Origin: Flavobacterium soyae | GTDB lineage: Bacteria; Bacteroidota; Bacteroidia; Flavobacteriales; Flavobacteriaceae | NCBI RefSeq assembly: GCF_021245985.1 | Contig: NZ_JAJQXA010000002.1 | Coordinates: forward strand, 164,668 to 228,667 | DNA: 64,000 nt | Direction: 5' to 3' | Program-made: the position numbers and the translations under genes | Shown here: piece after piece, positions 53,202-60,569 of the stretch | Position numbering within the stretch: position 1 is the first letter of the stretch | How the letters are laid out: each line of letters opens with the position of its first letter | The notes under the pieces: model-generated | Told to the model about the DNA's origin: nothing | What the model saw: only the letters and a program-made list of their open reading frames with translations | Database searches by the model: none

Positions 53202-53206
53202 ATTTG
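53199..53206 (+). promoter_or_regulatory. -7 promoter box of the OmpA-family gene
   Basis: TAAATTTG overlaps the stop codon of the glycosyltransferase and lies 29 bases before the OmpA-family start. It matches TAnnTTTG; no well-placed TTG. Confidence 0.45.
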
Positions 53207-53235
53207 TAATCAACGTTTAATTAAATATAATACCT

Positions 53236-54069
53236 ATGAGAAAAATAGTTATCGCACTATCAGTATTAATGGCTTTAACTTCGTGTGTATCGAAAAAGCA
53301 ATATGCTGCATTAGAAGCTAAGCAAAAAGAGACACAAGATTTATTAAACTCTTGCACAGTTAAATTAAATTCTTGTCTGGAAGAAAAAGCAGGATTAGCA
53401 GCAACAGCTGAAAGTTATAAACAACACAATCAAGACTTAATTAACAGCTCTAAAGATTTAACAGTTTTAACTACTAAAGGTGCAGAAAACCTTGAAAAAT
53501 CTTTAGAAAGTTTAAAAGAGAAAGATCTAAAAATATCCAGACTTCAAGATGCACTTACTAAAAAAGACAGTGTAACATTAGCATTAGTTACAAGTTTAAA
53601 AGGTGCTGTTGGAATCAACGATCCAGATATCGAAATCAATGTTGAAAAAGGAGTTGTATTTATCTCTATCGCTGATAAATTGTTATTTAAAAGCGGAAGT
53701 TATGACGTAAGCGATAAAGCTAAAACTGTTTTGGCAAAAGTTGCAAAAGTAGTAAATGACAAACCTGATTTTGAATGTATGGTTGAAGGACATACTGATG
53801 ATGTTCCATACAAAAGCAACGGAATTTTGCTAGACAACTGGGATTTAAGTGTTAAACGTTCTACTTCTATCGTTCGTGTCTTAACAAATGACTTAAATGT
53901 TAGCCCTGCAAGATTAATTGCTGCTGGTAGAAGTTCTTACGTACCATTAGTTGCAAATGATTCTCCAGAAAACAAAGCACGTAACAGAAGAACCCGTATC
54001 GTTGTTATGCCTAAAATTGATCAGTTCTACGATATGATCGAGAAAGAAATGAAAAAACAGGCAAAATAA
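53236..54069 (+). CDS. OmpA-family lipoprotein
   Basis: A 277-residue outer-membrane lipoprotein with lipobox LTSC (C17). A helical, probably coiled-coil segment follows (about 20-115; KQYAALEAKQKETQDLLNS, SLEKSLESLKEKDLKISRLQ). The C-terminal OmpA-like peptidoglycan-binding domain (about 140-265) contains LLFKSGSYDVSDKA, VEGHTDDVPYKSNG, NWDLSVKRSTSIVRVL and PENKARNRRTRIVV. It should tether the outer membrane to the cell wall. A strong terminator follows. Confidence 0.93.
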   Translation: MRKIVIALSVLMALTSCVSKKQYAALEAKQKETQDLLNSCTVKLNSCLEEKAGLAATAESYKQHNQDLINSSKDLTVLTTKGAENLEKSLESLKEKDLKISRLQDALTKKDSVTLALVTSLKGAVGINDPDIEINVEKGVVFISIADKLLFKSGSYDVSDKAKTVLAKVAKVVNDKPDFECMVEGHTDDVPYKSNGILLDNWDLSVKRSTSIVRVLTNDLNVSPARLIAAGRSSYVPLVANDSPENKARNRRTRIVVMPKIDQFYDMIEKEMKKQAK

Positions 54070-54095
54070 TTTAAAGTAACATACTTTATATACAG

Positions 54096-54128
54096 AAAAA
54101 GCAGGTCGATTGACCTGCTTTTTTTTTT
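54096..54128 (+). terminator. Intrinsic terminator of the OmpA-family gene
   Basis: Perfect stem AAAAGCAGGTC/GACCTGCTTTT with a four-base loop and a ten-base T-run, 26 bases after the stop codon. Confidence 0.93.
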
Positions 54129-54260
54129 GTTTCCTTAATTTTTTTTTAACAACCAATTAAAAGAAATCAAGGACAGCATTATTTTTATTAACTAACTAAA
54201 TTTTAACTATCCTAAAGTTAGTTATATTTTTTTTAACTTTTACATGATTTAAGTATTTTT

Positions 54261-54881
54261 TTACAAAATATCAATATCACCTTTCCCTTCCCTTACAATA
54301 ACCGGCTCATGCTCTGATAAATCTATAATTGTTGATGGAATATTATCTCCATAACCGCCATCAATTACCATATCGACTAAATTCTGCCATTTTTCAAAAA
54401 TCAATTCAGGATCTGTAGTGTACTCAATTACGTCATCTTCATCACGAATCGAAGTCGAAACTATTGGATTTCCTAACTGGCGAACGATTTCTAAAACAAT
54501 ATTATTATCCGGAACACGAATACCAACAGTCGTTTTCTTTTTAAACTCTTTAGGCAGATTATTATTTCCCGGTAAAATAAAAGTATAAGGTCCTGGCAAA
54601 GCTCTTTTTAATATTTTAAAAGTCGAAGTATCAATCTGGCGCACATAATCTGACAAATTGCTTAGATCATGACAAATGAAAGAGAAATTTGCTTTCTCTA
54701 ATTTAACTCCTTTTATTTTTGCAATTCTTTCTAAAGCCCTCGAATTGGTAATATCACAGCCTAAACCGTAAACAGTATCTGTTGGATAAATTACCAAACC
54801 GCCATTTTGAAGCACTTTTACAACTTTTGCAATTGCAGCTTCGCTAGGTTTATCTGGATATATTTTTATGAATTCAGCCAT
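54261..54881 (-). CDS. L-threonylcarbamoyladenylate synthase (Sua5/YciO/YrdC family)
   Basis: A 206-residue YrdC-fold enzyme that makes threonylcarbamoyl-AMP from threonine, bicarbonate and ATP for the tRNA t6A pathway, upstream of TsaE at 42418. Conserved blocks: GGLVIYPTDTVYGLGCDI, the basic tract AKIKGVKLEKANFSFICHD, LPGPYTFILPG, TVGIRVPDN and IVSTSIRDEDD. It lacks the extra Sua5 C-terminal domain. YciO-type paralogues look similar, so whether it is the main t6A enzyme is not certain. Confidence 0.88.
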   Translation of the reverse strand: MAEFIKIYPDKPSEAAIAKVVKVLQNGGLVIYPTDTVYGLGCDITNSRALERIAKIKGVKLEKANFSFICHDLSNLSDYVRQIDTSTFKILKRALPGPYTFILPGNNNLPKEFKKKTTVGIRVPDNNIVLEIVRQLGNPIVSTSIRDEDDVIEYTTDPELIFEKWQNLVDMVIDGGYGDNIPSTIIDLSEHEPVIVREGKGDIDIL

Positions 54882-54935
54882 TTTTGTTTTTTTGTTTAAA
54901 GTTTTGATTTTGTTTCAGGTTTCAAGTTCTCTGCT

Positions 54936-55000
54936 GTCAGGCTGAACGAAGTCGAAGCCCGCGTCCAATTGGAGCGCCCTTCGACTTCGCTCAGGGCGAC
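54936..55000. repeat. GC-rich CGAAGTCGAAG inverted repeat
   Basis: Arms GTCAGGCTGAACGAAGTCGA (54936-54955) and its near-complement ending TCAGGGCGAC (55000) form a 65-bp imperfect hairpin between the helicase and Sua5-type genes. Its GC content contrasts with the surrounding AT-rich DNA. It resembles the TTCGACTTCGCTCAG repeats that are widespread in Bacteroidota. Confidence 0.85.
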
Positions 55001-55030
55001 AAATGTTTTCAAAACTTGAAACAAATATTC

Positions 55031-57367
55031 TTATCCTACAACATCTAATTTAGCAAATCTTAGCAGCAATTTCTTAATTCCGCCGACTTCAAATTTAATT
55101 TCGGCTTTTTTATCAGCTCCAACTCCTTCTAAATTAATCACTTCTCCTTTTCCGAAACGTTCGTGCATTACCACATTTCCCACCGTTAATTTACTGTCAA
55201 ACAAATTAGTGCTAGAACTTACCGGTGCATTTCCTGAAACAGGTTTTAATTTACGAATGTTTAAATCCGGTTTCGGGTTATTATCTGTAATATGTTTTGG
55301 CGGCGTTCCACCCACTGGTTTTGCTAATCGCAATTTTGATTTATCAATGTCTCCAAAAATATCTCCGTCAATTGGTGATTTGTAACGGTAATTACTTTCT
55401 GATGGAGTTAGGTATTCTAAATATTGTCCGTCAATTTCTTCAATAAAACGAGATGGTTCACTATCTGTCAATTTTCCCCAACGGTAACGTGACTGAGCAT
55501 AAGTCAAATACGCCTGATGTTCTGCACGAGTTAAAGCTACATAAAATAAACGACGTTCTTCTTCAAGTTCACTTCTGGTACTCATACTCATCGCACTAGG
55601 AAACAAATCTTCTTCCATACCCACCACAAAAACATGAGGAAACTCTAATCCTTTTGCTAAGTGAATCGTCATCAACGCCACACGATCTTCATCTGTTGTA
55701 TCTTTATCTAAATCTGTTGCAAGTGCCACATCTTCCATAAATTCAGATAAAGCCCCTCTTGCACCGTCAATCTCTTTTTGTCCTTCTGTAAAATCTTTAA
55801 TACCGTTTAAAAGTTCTTCGATATTTTGAATTTTTGCCATTCCTTCAGGAGTTGCATCTTTCTTTAATTCCTGAACCAAACCAGTTTTCTTTGCAACGTG
55901 GTCTGTAATATAAAATGCATCCTGATTTTGATCAATAACCTGAAAACTCTGAATCATCGTTACAAAATCTTTCAATTTATTTTTTGTACCCGCATTCAGT
56001 TTTAGGTCAATTTTATCAATATTCACCATTACTTCCCAAATCGAACGTTTATAATGATTGGCAGCAATAGTTAGTTTTTCGACCGTTGTATCTCCAATTC
56101 CACGTGCCGGATAATTGATTACACGAATCAATGCTTCTTCATCTTTTGGATTAATTACCAAACGTAAATAACACAAAACGTCTTTAATTTCCTTACGCTG
56201 ATAGAAAGACAATCCACCATAAATTCTATACGGAATATCACGCTTTCTCAATGCATCCTCCATCGCACGCGACTGAGCATTAGTACGGTATAAAATCGCA
56301 AAAGATCCATTATGAAGCTGGTTCTGCATTTTCTGTTCAAAAATCGTACTCGCTACAAAACGGCCTTCTTCGGCATCTGTTAAGCTTCTATGTATTTTAA
56401 TTTTTGGGCCAAATTCATTCGCCGTCCAAACTACTTTATCTAGTTTGGTTTTGTTATGCTCCATTATGGTGTTTGCTGCTTCCACAATATTTCGGGTCGA
56501 ACGGTAATTCTGCTCTAAACGATACATTACTACGCCTTCATAATCCTTTTGGAAATTCAGGATATTATTGATATTCGCTCCACGGAAGGCATAAATACTC
56601 TGTGCATCATCTCCAACCACACAAATATTCTGAAATCTATCAGACAAAGCCCTAACAATCAAATACTGAGAGTGATTCGTATCTTGGTACTCATCAACCA
56701 GAATATAGCGAAAACGATCCTGATATTTTGCTAAAACCTCTGGAAAACGAGTCAGTAACTCATTTGTTTTCAGCAATAAATCATCAAAATCCATTGCTCC
56801 AGCCTTAAAACAACGTTCTACATACTGCTGATAAATTTCTCCTAATCTTGGTCTTTTTGCCATTGCATCAGCCTCGATTAATTCTGGATTATTGAAATAT
56901 GCTTTTACTGTAATTAAGCTGTTTTTATAACTGGATATACGGCCTAATATCTGTTTTGGTTTGTAGATATCACGATCCAGCTGCATTTCTTTAATAATAG
57001 AAGAAATCAGTCTGGCCGAATCCTGAGAATCGTAAATTGTAAAATTTGATGGATAACCTAAATGATCTGATTCTGAGCGAAGAATACGGGCAAAAATAGA
57101 GTGAAAAGTTCCCATCCAAAGGTTTTTTGCTTCAGATGCCCCCACAATATCCGAAATCCTGTGTTTCATTTCACGGGCTGCTTTATTGGTAAAAGTAAGC
57201 GACAAAATGTTGAATGCATCAACACCCTGAGCCATCAAATAAGCAATTCTAATTGTTAAAACACGGGTTTTTCCCGAACCTGCACCAGCAATAATAATCA
57301 TTGGCCCGTCTTTTTGCAGAACGGGTTGTCTTTGTGCTTCGTTGAGCTGGTCAATATATTTCTGCAT
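55031..57367 (-). CDS. pcrA: UvrD/PcrA-type superfamily 1 DNA helicase
   Basis: A 778-residue 3'-5' SF1A helicase for repair and replication restart. Helicase motifs in order: Q motif LNEAQRQPV, Walker A AGAGSGKTRVLT, motif Ia LSLTFTNKAAREMK, Walker B LVDEYQDTN, motif III VVGDDAQSIYAFRGA, motif IV LEQNYRSTRNIVEAAN, motif V LMTIHLAKGLEFPHVF and motif VI EERRLFYVALTRA. The C-terminus has a PcrA-like Tudor-like end (GNVVMHERFGKGEVINLEG), which in PcrA binds RNA polymerase. A -7 box lies 19 bases upstream. Confidence 0.95.
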   Translation of the reverse strand: MQKYIDQLNEAQRQPVLQKDGPMIIIAGAGSGKTRVLTIRIAYLMAQGVDAFNILSLTFTNKAAREMKHRISDIVGASEAKNLWMGTFHSIFARILRSESDHLGYPSNFTIYDSQDSARLISSIIKEMQLDRDIYKPKQILGRISSYKNSLITVKAYFNNPELIEADAMAKRPRLGEIYQQYVERCFKAGAMDFDDLLLKTNELLTRFPEVLAKYQDRFRYILVDEYQDTNHSQYLIVRALSDRFQNICVVGDDAQSIYAFRGANINNILNFQKDYEGVVMYRLEQNYRSTRNIVEAANTIMEHNKTKLDKVVWTANEFGPKIKIHRSLTDAEEGRFVASTIFEQKMQNQLHNGSFAILYRTNAQSRAMEDALRKRDIPYRIYGGLSFYQRKEIKDVLCYLRLVINPKDEEALIRVINYPARGIGDTTVEKLTIAANHYKRSIWEVMVNIDKIDLKLNAGTKNKLKDFVTMIQSFQVIDQNQDAFYITDHVAKKTGLVQELKKDATPEGMAKIQNIEELLNGIKDFTEGQKEIDGARGALSEFMEDVALATDLDKDTTDEDRVALMTIHLAKGLEFPHVFVVGMEEDLFPSAMSMSTRSELEEERRLFYVALTRAEHQAYLTYAQSRYRWGKLTDSEPSRFIEEIDGQYLEYLTPSESNYRYKSPIDGDIFGDIDKSKLRLAKPVGGTPPKHITDNNPKPDLNIRKLKPVSGNAPVSSSTNLFDSKLTVGNVVMHERFGKGEVINLEGVGADKKAEIKFEVGGIKKLLLRFAKLDVVG

Positions 57368-57386
57368 GTAATTTTTCTCCTTTATG

Positions 57387-57394
57387 CAAAAATA
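57387..57394 (-). promoter_or_regulatory. -7 promoter box of the helicase gene
   Basis: TATTTTTG on the minus strand matches TAnnTTTG, 19 bases before the start codon. Confidence 0.45.
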
Positions 57395-57449
57395 AGAATT
57401 ATAGTTTTAATAAGCTACTAAGATTCTGAGGTTCTATGTTGCTAAGTTT

Positions 57450-57585
57450 TTTTTGAACCATATAAGTCATATAAGTTCATTTAATTCTGTGACTTAAACA
57501 AAGCCAGTAACACTTATATGATTTAAAAATTTAAACTTATTGAGGCACAGCTTATAATTTCTTATATCACTTATATGGTTTAAAA
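57450..57585. repeat. CATATAAGT-type inverted repeat between TSUP transporter and helicase
   Basis: Words TTGAACCATATAAGTCATATAAG at the left and CTTATATCACTTATATGGTTTAA at the right form an imperfect inverted repeat filling the gap. A single related arm (GAACCATATAAGTAAT) lies at 15640-15655. No terminator signature is obvious. Confidence 0.7.
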
Positions 57586-57587
57586 AA

Positions 57588-58355
57588 CTATTTGTAGAAA
57601 ACGTCGTAAGCAAATCGGATCAAAGTCCCTACAACCACAACCAAAAAGAAAATCCTAATAAAGCCATTTCCTTTGTTAATTGCCAGTTTTGCGCCAAGCC
57701 AGCCGCCAAGTCCGTTGCTTATTGCCATCGGGATTGCAATTGTCCAGATGATTTTTCCTTTAATCATAAATAAACAGATCGAACCGAAATTCGTTGCCAG
57801 ATTTACCATTTTAGCGTTCGCAGAAGCGTGCAAAAAATCAAAACCTAAAAGCGCAATAAAAGCAACCACAAAGAAGCTTCCTGTTCCGGGGCCAATAAAT
57901 CCGTCGTAGAAACCAACAATTATACTAATGACAACCGCATAAATTATTTGTGTTGCTGCAGAATGATCTTTGGCAACATGCTGTCCGAAATTTTTCTTTG
58001 CGTAAGTATATATAAATAGCAATGATAAAACAACAAGCAAAAGCGGTTTCATAAAATCATTGCTTACAAGTGTCAAAATAGTAGAACCTAAAAAAGCAGA
58101 TGGAACTGCTAAACACATCATAATCAAAAGCAATTTCCATTGAATAACTACTTTTTTAAGATATTGAAAAGCTGCAAAAGCTGTTCCGCTAAAAGCTGGA
58201 ATTTTTAAAGTTCCAATAACTGTTGAAACCGGCTGATTTGGCAATAAAATTAATCCCATTGGTGTTTGGATAAGTCCGCCGCCGCCCACAATTGCATCAA
58301 TAAATCCTGCCGCAAAAGCTGCCAGGCAAAGAAAAAATATTATGTATGAATCCAT
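57588..58355 (-). CDS. TSUP-family (TauE/SafE) membrane transporter
   Basis: A 255-residue polytopic membrane protein with about eight helices. Family features: AAFAAGFIDAIVGGGGLIQTP at the N-terminus and its pseudo-repeat VVISIIVGFYDGFIGPGTGSFF in the second half. Members export or import organosulfur compounds and related anions; the substrate is not known here. The ATG at 58355 (MDSYII) is preferred over an upstream TTG at 58376, whose codon overlaps no family sequence. Confidence 0.88.
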   Translation of the reverse strand: MDSYIIFFLCLAAFAAGFIDAIVGGGGLIQTPMGLILLPNQPVSTVIGTLKIPAFSGTAFAAFQYLKKVVIQWKLLLIMMCLAVPSAFLGSTILTLVSNDFMKPLLLVVLSLLFIYTYAKKNFGQHVAKDHSAATQIIYAVVISIIVGFYDGFIGPGTGSFFVVAFIALLGFDFLHASANAKMVNLATNFGSICLFMIKGKIIWTIAIPMAISNGLGGWLGAKLAINKGNGFIRIFFLVVVVGTLIRFAYDVFYK

Positions 58356-58380
58356 TAAAAGTGTATTAAAAAACAAGTTG

Positions 58381-58388
58381 CAAAAGTA
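58381..58388 (-). promoter_or_regulatory. -7 promoter box of the TSUP transporter
   Basis: TACTTTTG on the minus strand matches TAnnTTTG, 25 bases before the chosen ATG. It lies just upstream of the rejected TTG start, which supports the later start. Confidence 0.45.
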
Positions 58389-58444
58389 AGTTTTACAATT
58401 TGTTTATTCGCGTAAATTTAAAGTGGATTTCTCGTCAAAAAGTA

Positions 58445-58452
58445 TATTTTTG
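58445..58452 (+). promoter_or_regulatory. -7 promoter box of the unrecognised gene at 58471
   Basis: TATTTTTG matches TAnnTTTG, 18 bases before the ATG at 58471, and lies inside the longer ORF that would start at 58423, so the shorter start is favoured. Confidence 0.45.
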
Positions 58453-58470
58453 CTAAAAAAATTTACCCAA

Positions 58471-58992
58471 ATGGATTTTACAAGAATTATAGAATTAGCG
58501 AGTTATACTTTACCTGCAATTGTTACCGGATTTGTAGCCTACAGTTTTTTTGAACTGCATATTAAAAACAATGATAAAAAGCGTGCTTTTTTGTTAAGCA
58601 GACAAGCTCATAAAGAATCACTTCCGATACGTTTGCAAGCTTACGAACGTATGACTTTATTTTTAGAGCGTATCAATTTGACAAAATTATTAATCAGAAT
58701 CACTCCTATTTCACACGATAAACATGATTATGAAAACTTTGTAATCGACCAAATCGAACAAGAATTTGAGCACAATTTAACACAGCAAATTTATATGTCT
58801 GATGAATGTTGGACTATTATTACAACTGCAAAAAACTCAACAATTCAAATGATTCGTAAAGCTGCCATGAGCGACCGTGTTGACAGCGCAGATAAACTTC
58901 GTGAAGTTATTTTGAATGAATTATTAGAGAAACAATCTCCAAGTAATGCTGCTTTAGGTTATATTAAAAACGAAGTTGCAGAACTTTGGTAA
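58471..58992 (+). CDS. Membrane-anchored protein of unknown function
   Basis: A 173-residue protein with one N-terminal hydrophobic helix (ELASYTLPAIVTGFVAYSFF), then a soluble, largely helical domain rich in charged residues (DKKRAFLLSRQAHKESLPIRLQAYERMTLFLERI, IDQIEQEFEHNLTQQIYMSDECW). I do not recognise an established function; similar proteins are common in Flavobacteriia. The GTG at 58423 would add a 16-residue tail containing the promoter box and is rejected. It is divergent from the TSUP gene. Confidence 0.7.
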   Translation: MDFTRIIELASYTLPAIVTGFVAYSFFELHIKNNDKKRAFLLSRQAHKESLPIRLQAYERMTLFLERINLTKLLIRITPISHDKHDYENFVIDQIEQEFEHNLTQQIYMSDECWTIITTAKNSTIQMIRKAAMSDRVDSADKLREVILNELLEKQSPSNAALGYIKNEVAELW

Positions 58993-59115
58993 AAAATGAT
59001 TTTAGATTTTAGGTTACTGAGTTCAGATTTATGAGCTTTCAATCTAAAATCTAAAATAACTTTAAAGAATAAATGGTTCTTTATTTATTCCTTCTTCTAA
59101 AATATTCTGTTTAGT

Positions 59116-59523
59116 TTATTTGAATTTACGTTCCAGAAAATTTAAATCATCATTAACTAAAGCTTTTACTATTTCCATAGTTTTTTCTTCATTTTGATCA
59201 AGCAATTCCGAAGTATAATTATTGTTCAATTTTTCACTTAAACCAAACCAGGTCTTTTGCATTTTTGGTCTTTTGAAAAATACATAAAATTCAAATTTCT
59301 CATATGTACCTACAGCAGAAATTGATAAACCGTTTTTATTATTCAAATTTTCAAATTCAAGTGAAGGTGAATAATAAGGATCTTTTATATTTTCCATTTC
59401 ATGCAAATATTTCTTCCACGGAAAATTATTAACTAATTCCAATATTTCTGAAGAATCTATTTTTCCTTTTTCAATAATATTTGGATTTGTTGGTTCACAG
59501 ATGCTATATCTAAATTGGCTCAT
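59116..59523 (-). CDS. Unrecognised small soluble protein
   Basis: A 135-residue protein without signal peptide or membrane segment. It is mixed in composition and acidic in the C-terminal third (SELLDQNEEKTMEIVKALVNDD). The middle contains FPWKKYLHEM and a short beta segment (EFYVFFKRPKM). No family is recognised. It starts 24 bases after the stop of the patatin-like gene, so the two are probably co-transcribed; whether they act together is unknown. Confidence 0.6.
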   Translation of the reverse strand: MSQFRYSICEPTNPNIIEKGKIDSSEILELVNNFPWKKYLHEMENIKDPYYSPSLEFENLNNKNGLSISAVGTYEKFEFYVFFKRPKMQKTWFGLSEKLNNNYTSELLDQNEEKTMEIVKALVNDDLNFLERKFK

Positions 59524-59547
59524 TTTATTTTTTGTTATTTATCTTAA

Positions 59548-60453
59548 TCAAGCTATCTTATTATCACTCATAACTTCAGACTTATTCTGAGCATATTCGT
59601 AACCTTGTTTCCACCATACTTTCATAATTTCTTTATTGAAAATCAAAGCGTTATCTGTCAATTTAGTTGGAGTATAATATAAGTTAAGCTTCACATCTTT
59701 AGTATTTGCCATAAGTTTTCCTATAGCAATATCATGTTTTTCTACTTGATCTAAAGCAATTCTAAACAAATCAATCATTAATGAAAATGGGTTTTTACCA
59801 ATAACCGTTTTACCTGTATTTACCTCTGTTTCTAAAATAATAACATCGATTTCTGTGGCGCCGCGATTAATAGCTTCTCGAATTGGAACCAAACTCGAGA
59901 ATCCACCATCACCATATTCGCAATTATTTTTTGAAACCAAACTCATAAACGGAACATAATTACTGGAAATCCACGACCATTCGCAAAACTCTTCATAAGA
60001 ACAATCTTTAACCGATTTGTATTCTGATTCGTTTTTAGTAAAATTGGTAACTGTAATAATTACATCATTATTCATTTTTTTTAGTTTATTGAAATCAGAG
60101 AGAGAAAAATTATTCTGAATATATCTCTTTAAACCTTTGCTTTCGCCAAAAGTTCTCTTTCCTTTAAAAAACTGACGAAGTACATTAAAGTGATTAATTG
60201 TAACGATATCTACTCCTTCTTTTACTTTTACTACAAATGGGCAGATATTAAAAATACTTGACATCGTAACATTTGTATAAACAGAATGTATTTTTTTGAT
60301 ATGACCGAGAGCTAAATGCGGAATAAGTAAACTTCCTGTAGATGTTCCTATAAATAAATCGTATTCATGTCGTTTTTCTTCAATTAAATACTGTGCAACT
60401 CCTCCAGCAAAGGCGCCTTTACTTCCACCACCAGAAATAACTAATGCTCTCAT
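59548..60453 (-). CDS. Patatin-like phospholipase
   Basis: A 301-residue lipid acyl hydrolase with a Ser-Asp dyad. The oxyanion loop GGGSKGAFAGG (8-18), the nucleophile elbow GTSTG (S38) and the catalytic Asp in GDGGF (D182) are all intact. No signal peptide or outer-membrane barrel is attached, so it is cytosolic. Starting at MRALVISGGG removes an unlikely 22-residue tail of the longer ORF. It lies upstream of the 135-residue gene. Patatins also occur as effectors in CBASS defence, but no cyclase or accessory gene is nearby, so a lipid-metabolism role is the default. Confidence 0.88.
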   Translation of the reverse strand: MRALVISGGGSKGAFAGGVAQYLIEEKRHEYDLFIGTSTGSLLIPHLALGHIKKIHSVYTNVTMSSIFNICPFVVKVKEGVDIVTINHFNVLRQFFKGKRTFGESKGLKRYIQNNFSLSDFNKLKKMNNDVIITVTNFTKNESEYKSVKDCSYEEFCEWSWISSNYVPFMSLVSKNNCEYGDGGFSSLVPIREAINRGATEIDVIILETEVNTGKTVIGKNPFSLMIDLFRIALDQVEKHDIAIGKLMANTKDVKLNLYYTPTKLTDNALIFNKEIMKVWWKQGYEYAQNKSEVMSDNKIA

Positions 60454-60569
60454 AAAATATAAAGTAGGTTTTGTTTTTTGGTTAGAGAATAGAGGAAAGA
60501 AAACAGAATATAGACTCAACCTAGAAATCTATTTTCTTTAATCTATTTTTTTAATCTATTCTCTATGTT

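Noticed and set aside
59116..60453. Patatin-like gene as a CBASS-type defence effector
   Set aside because: No cyclase, E1/E2 or other accessory gene is in the neighbourhood, and the length and motifs fit ordinary cytosolic patatins.
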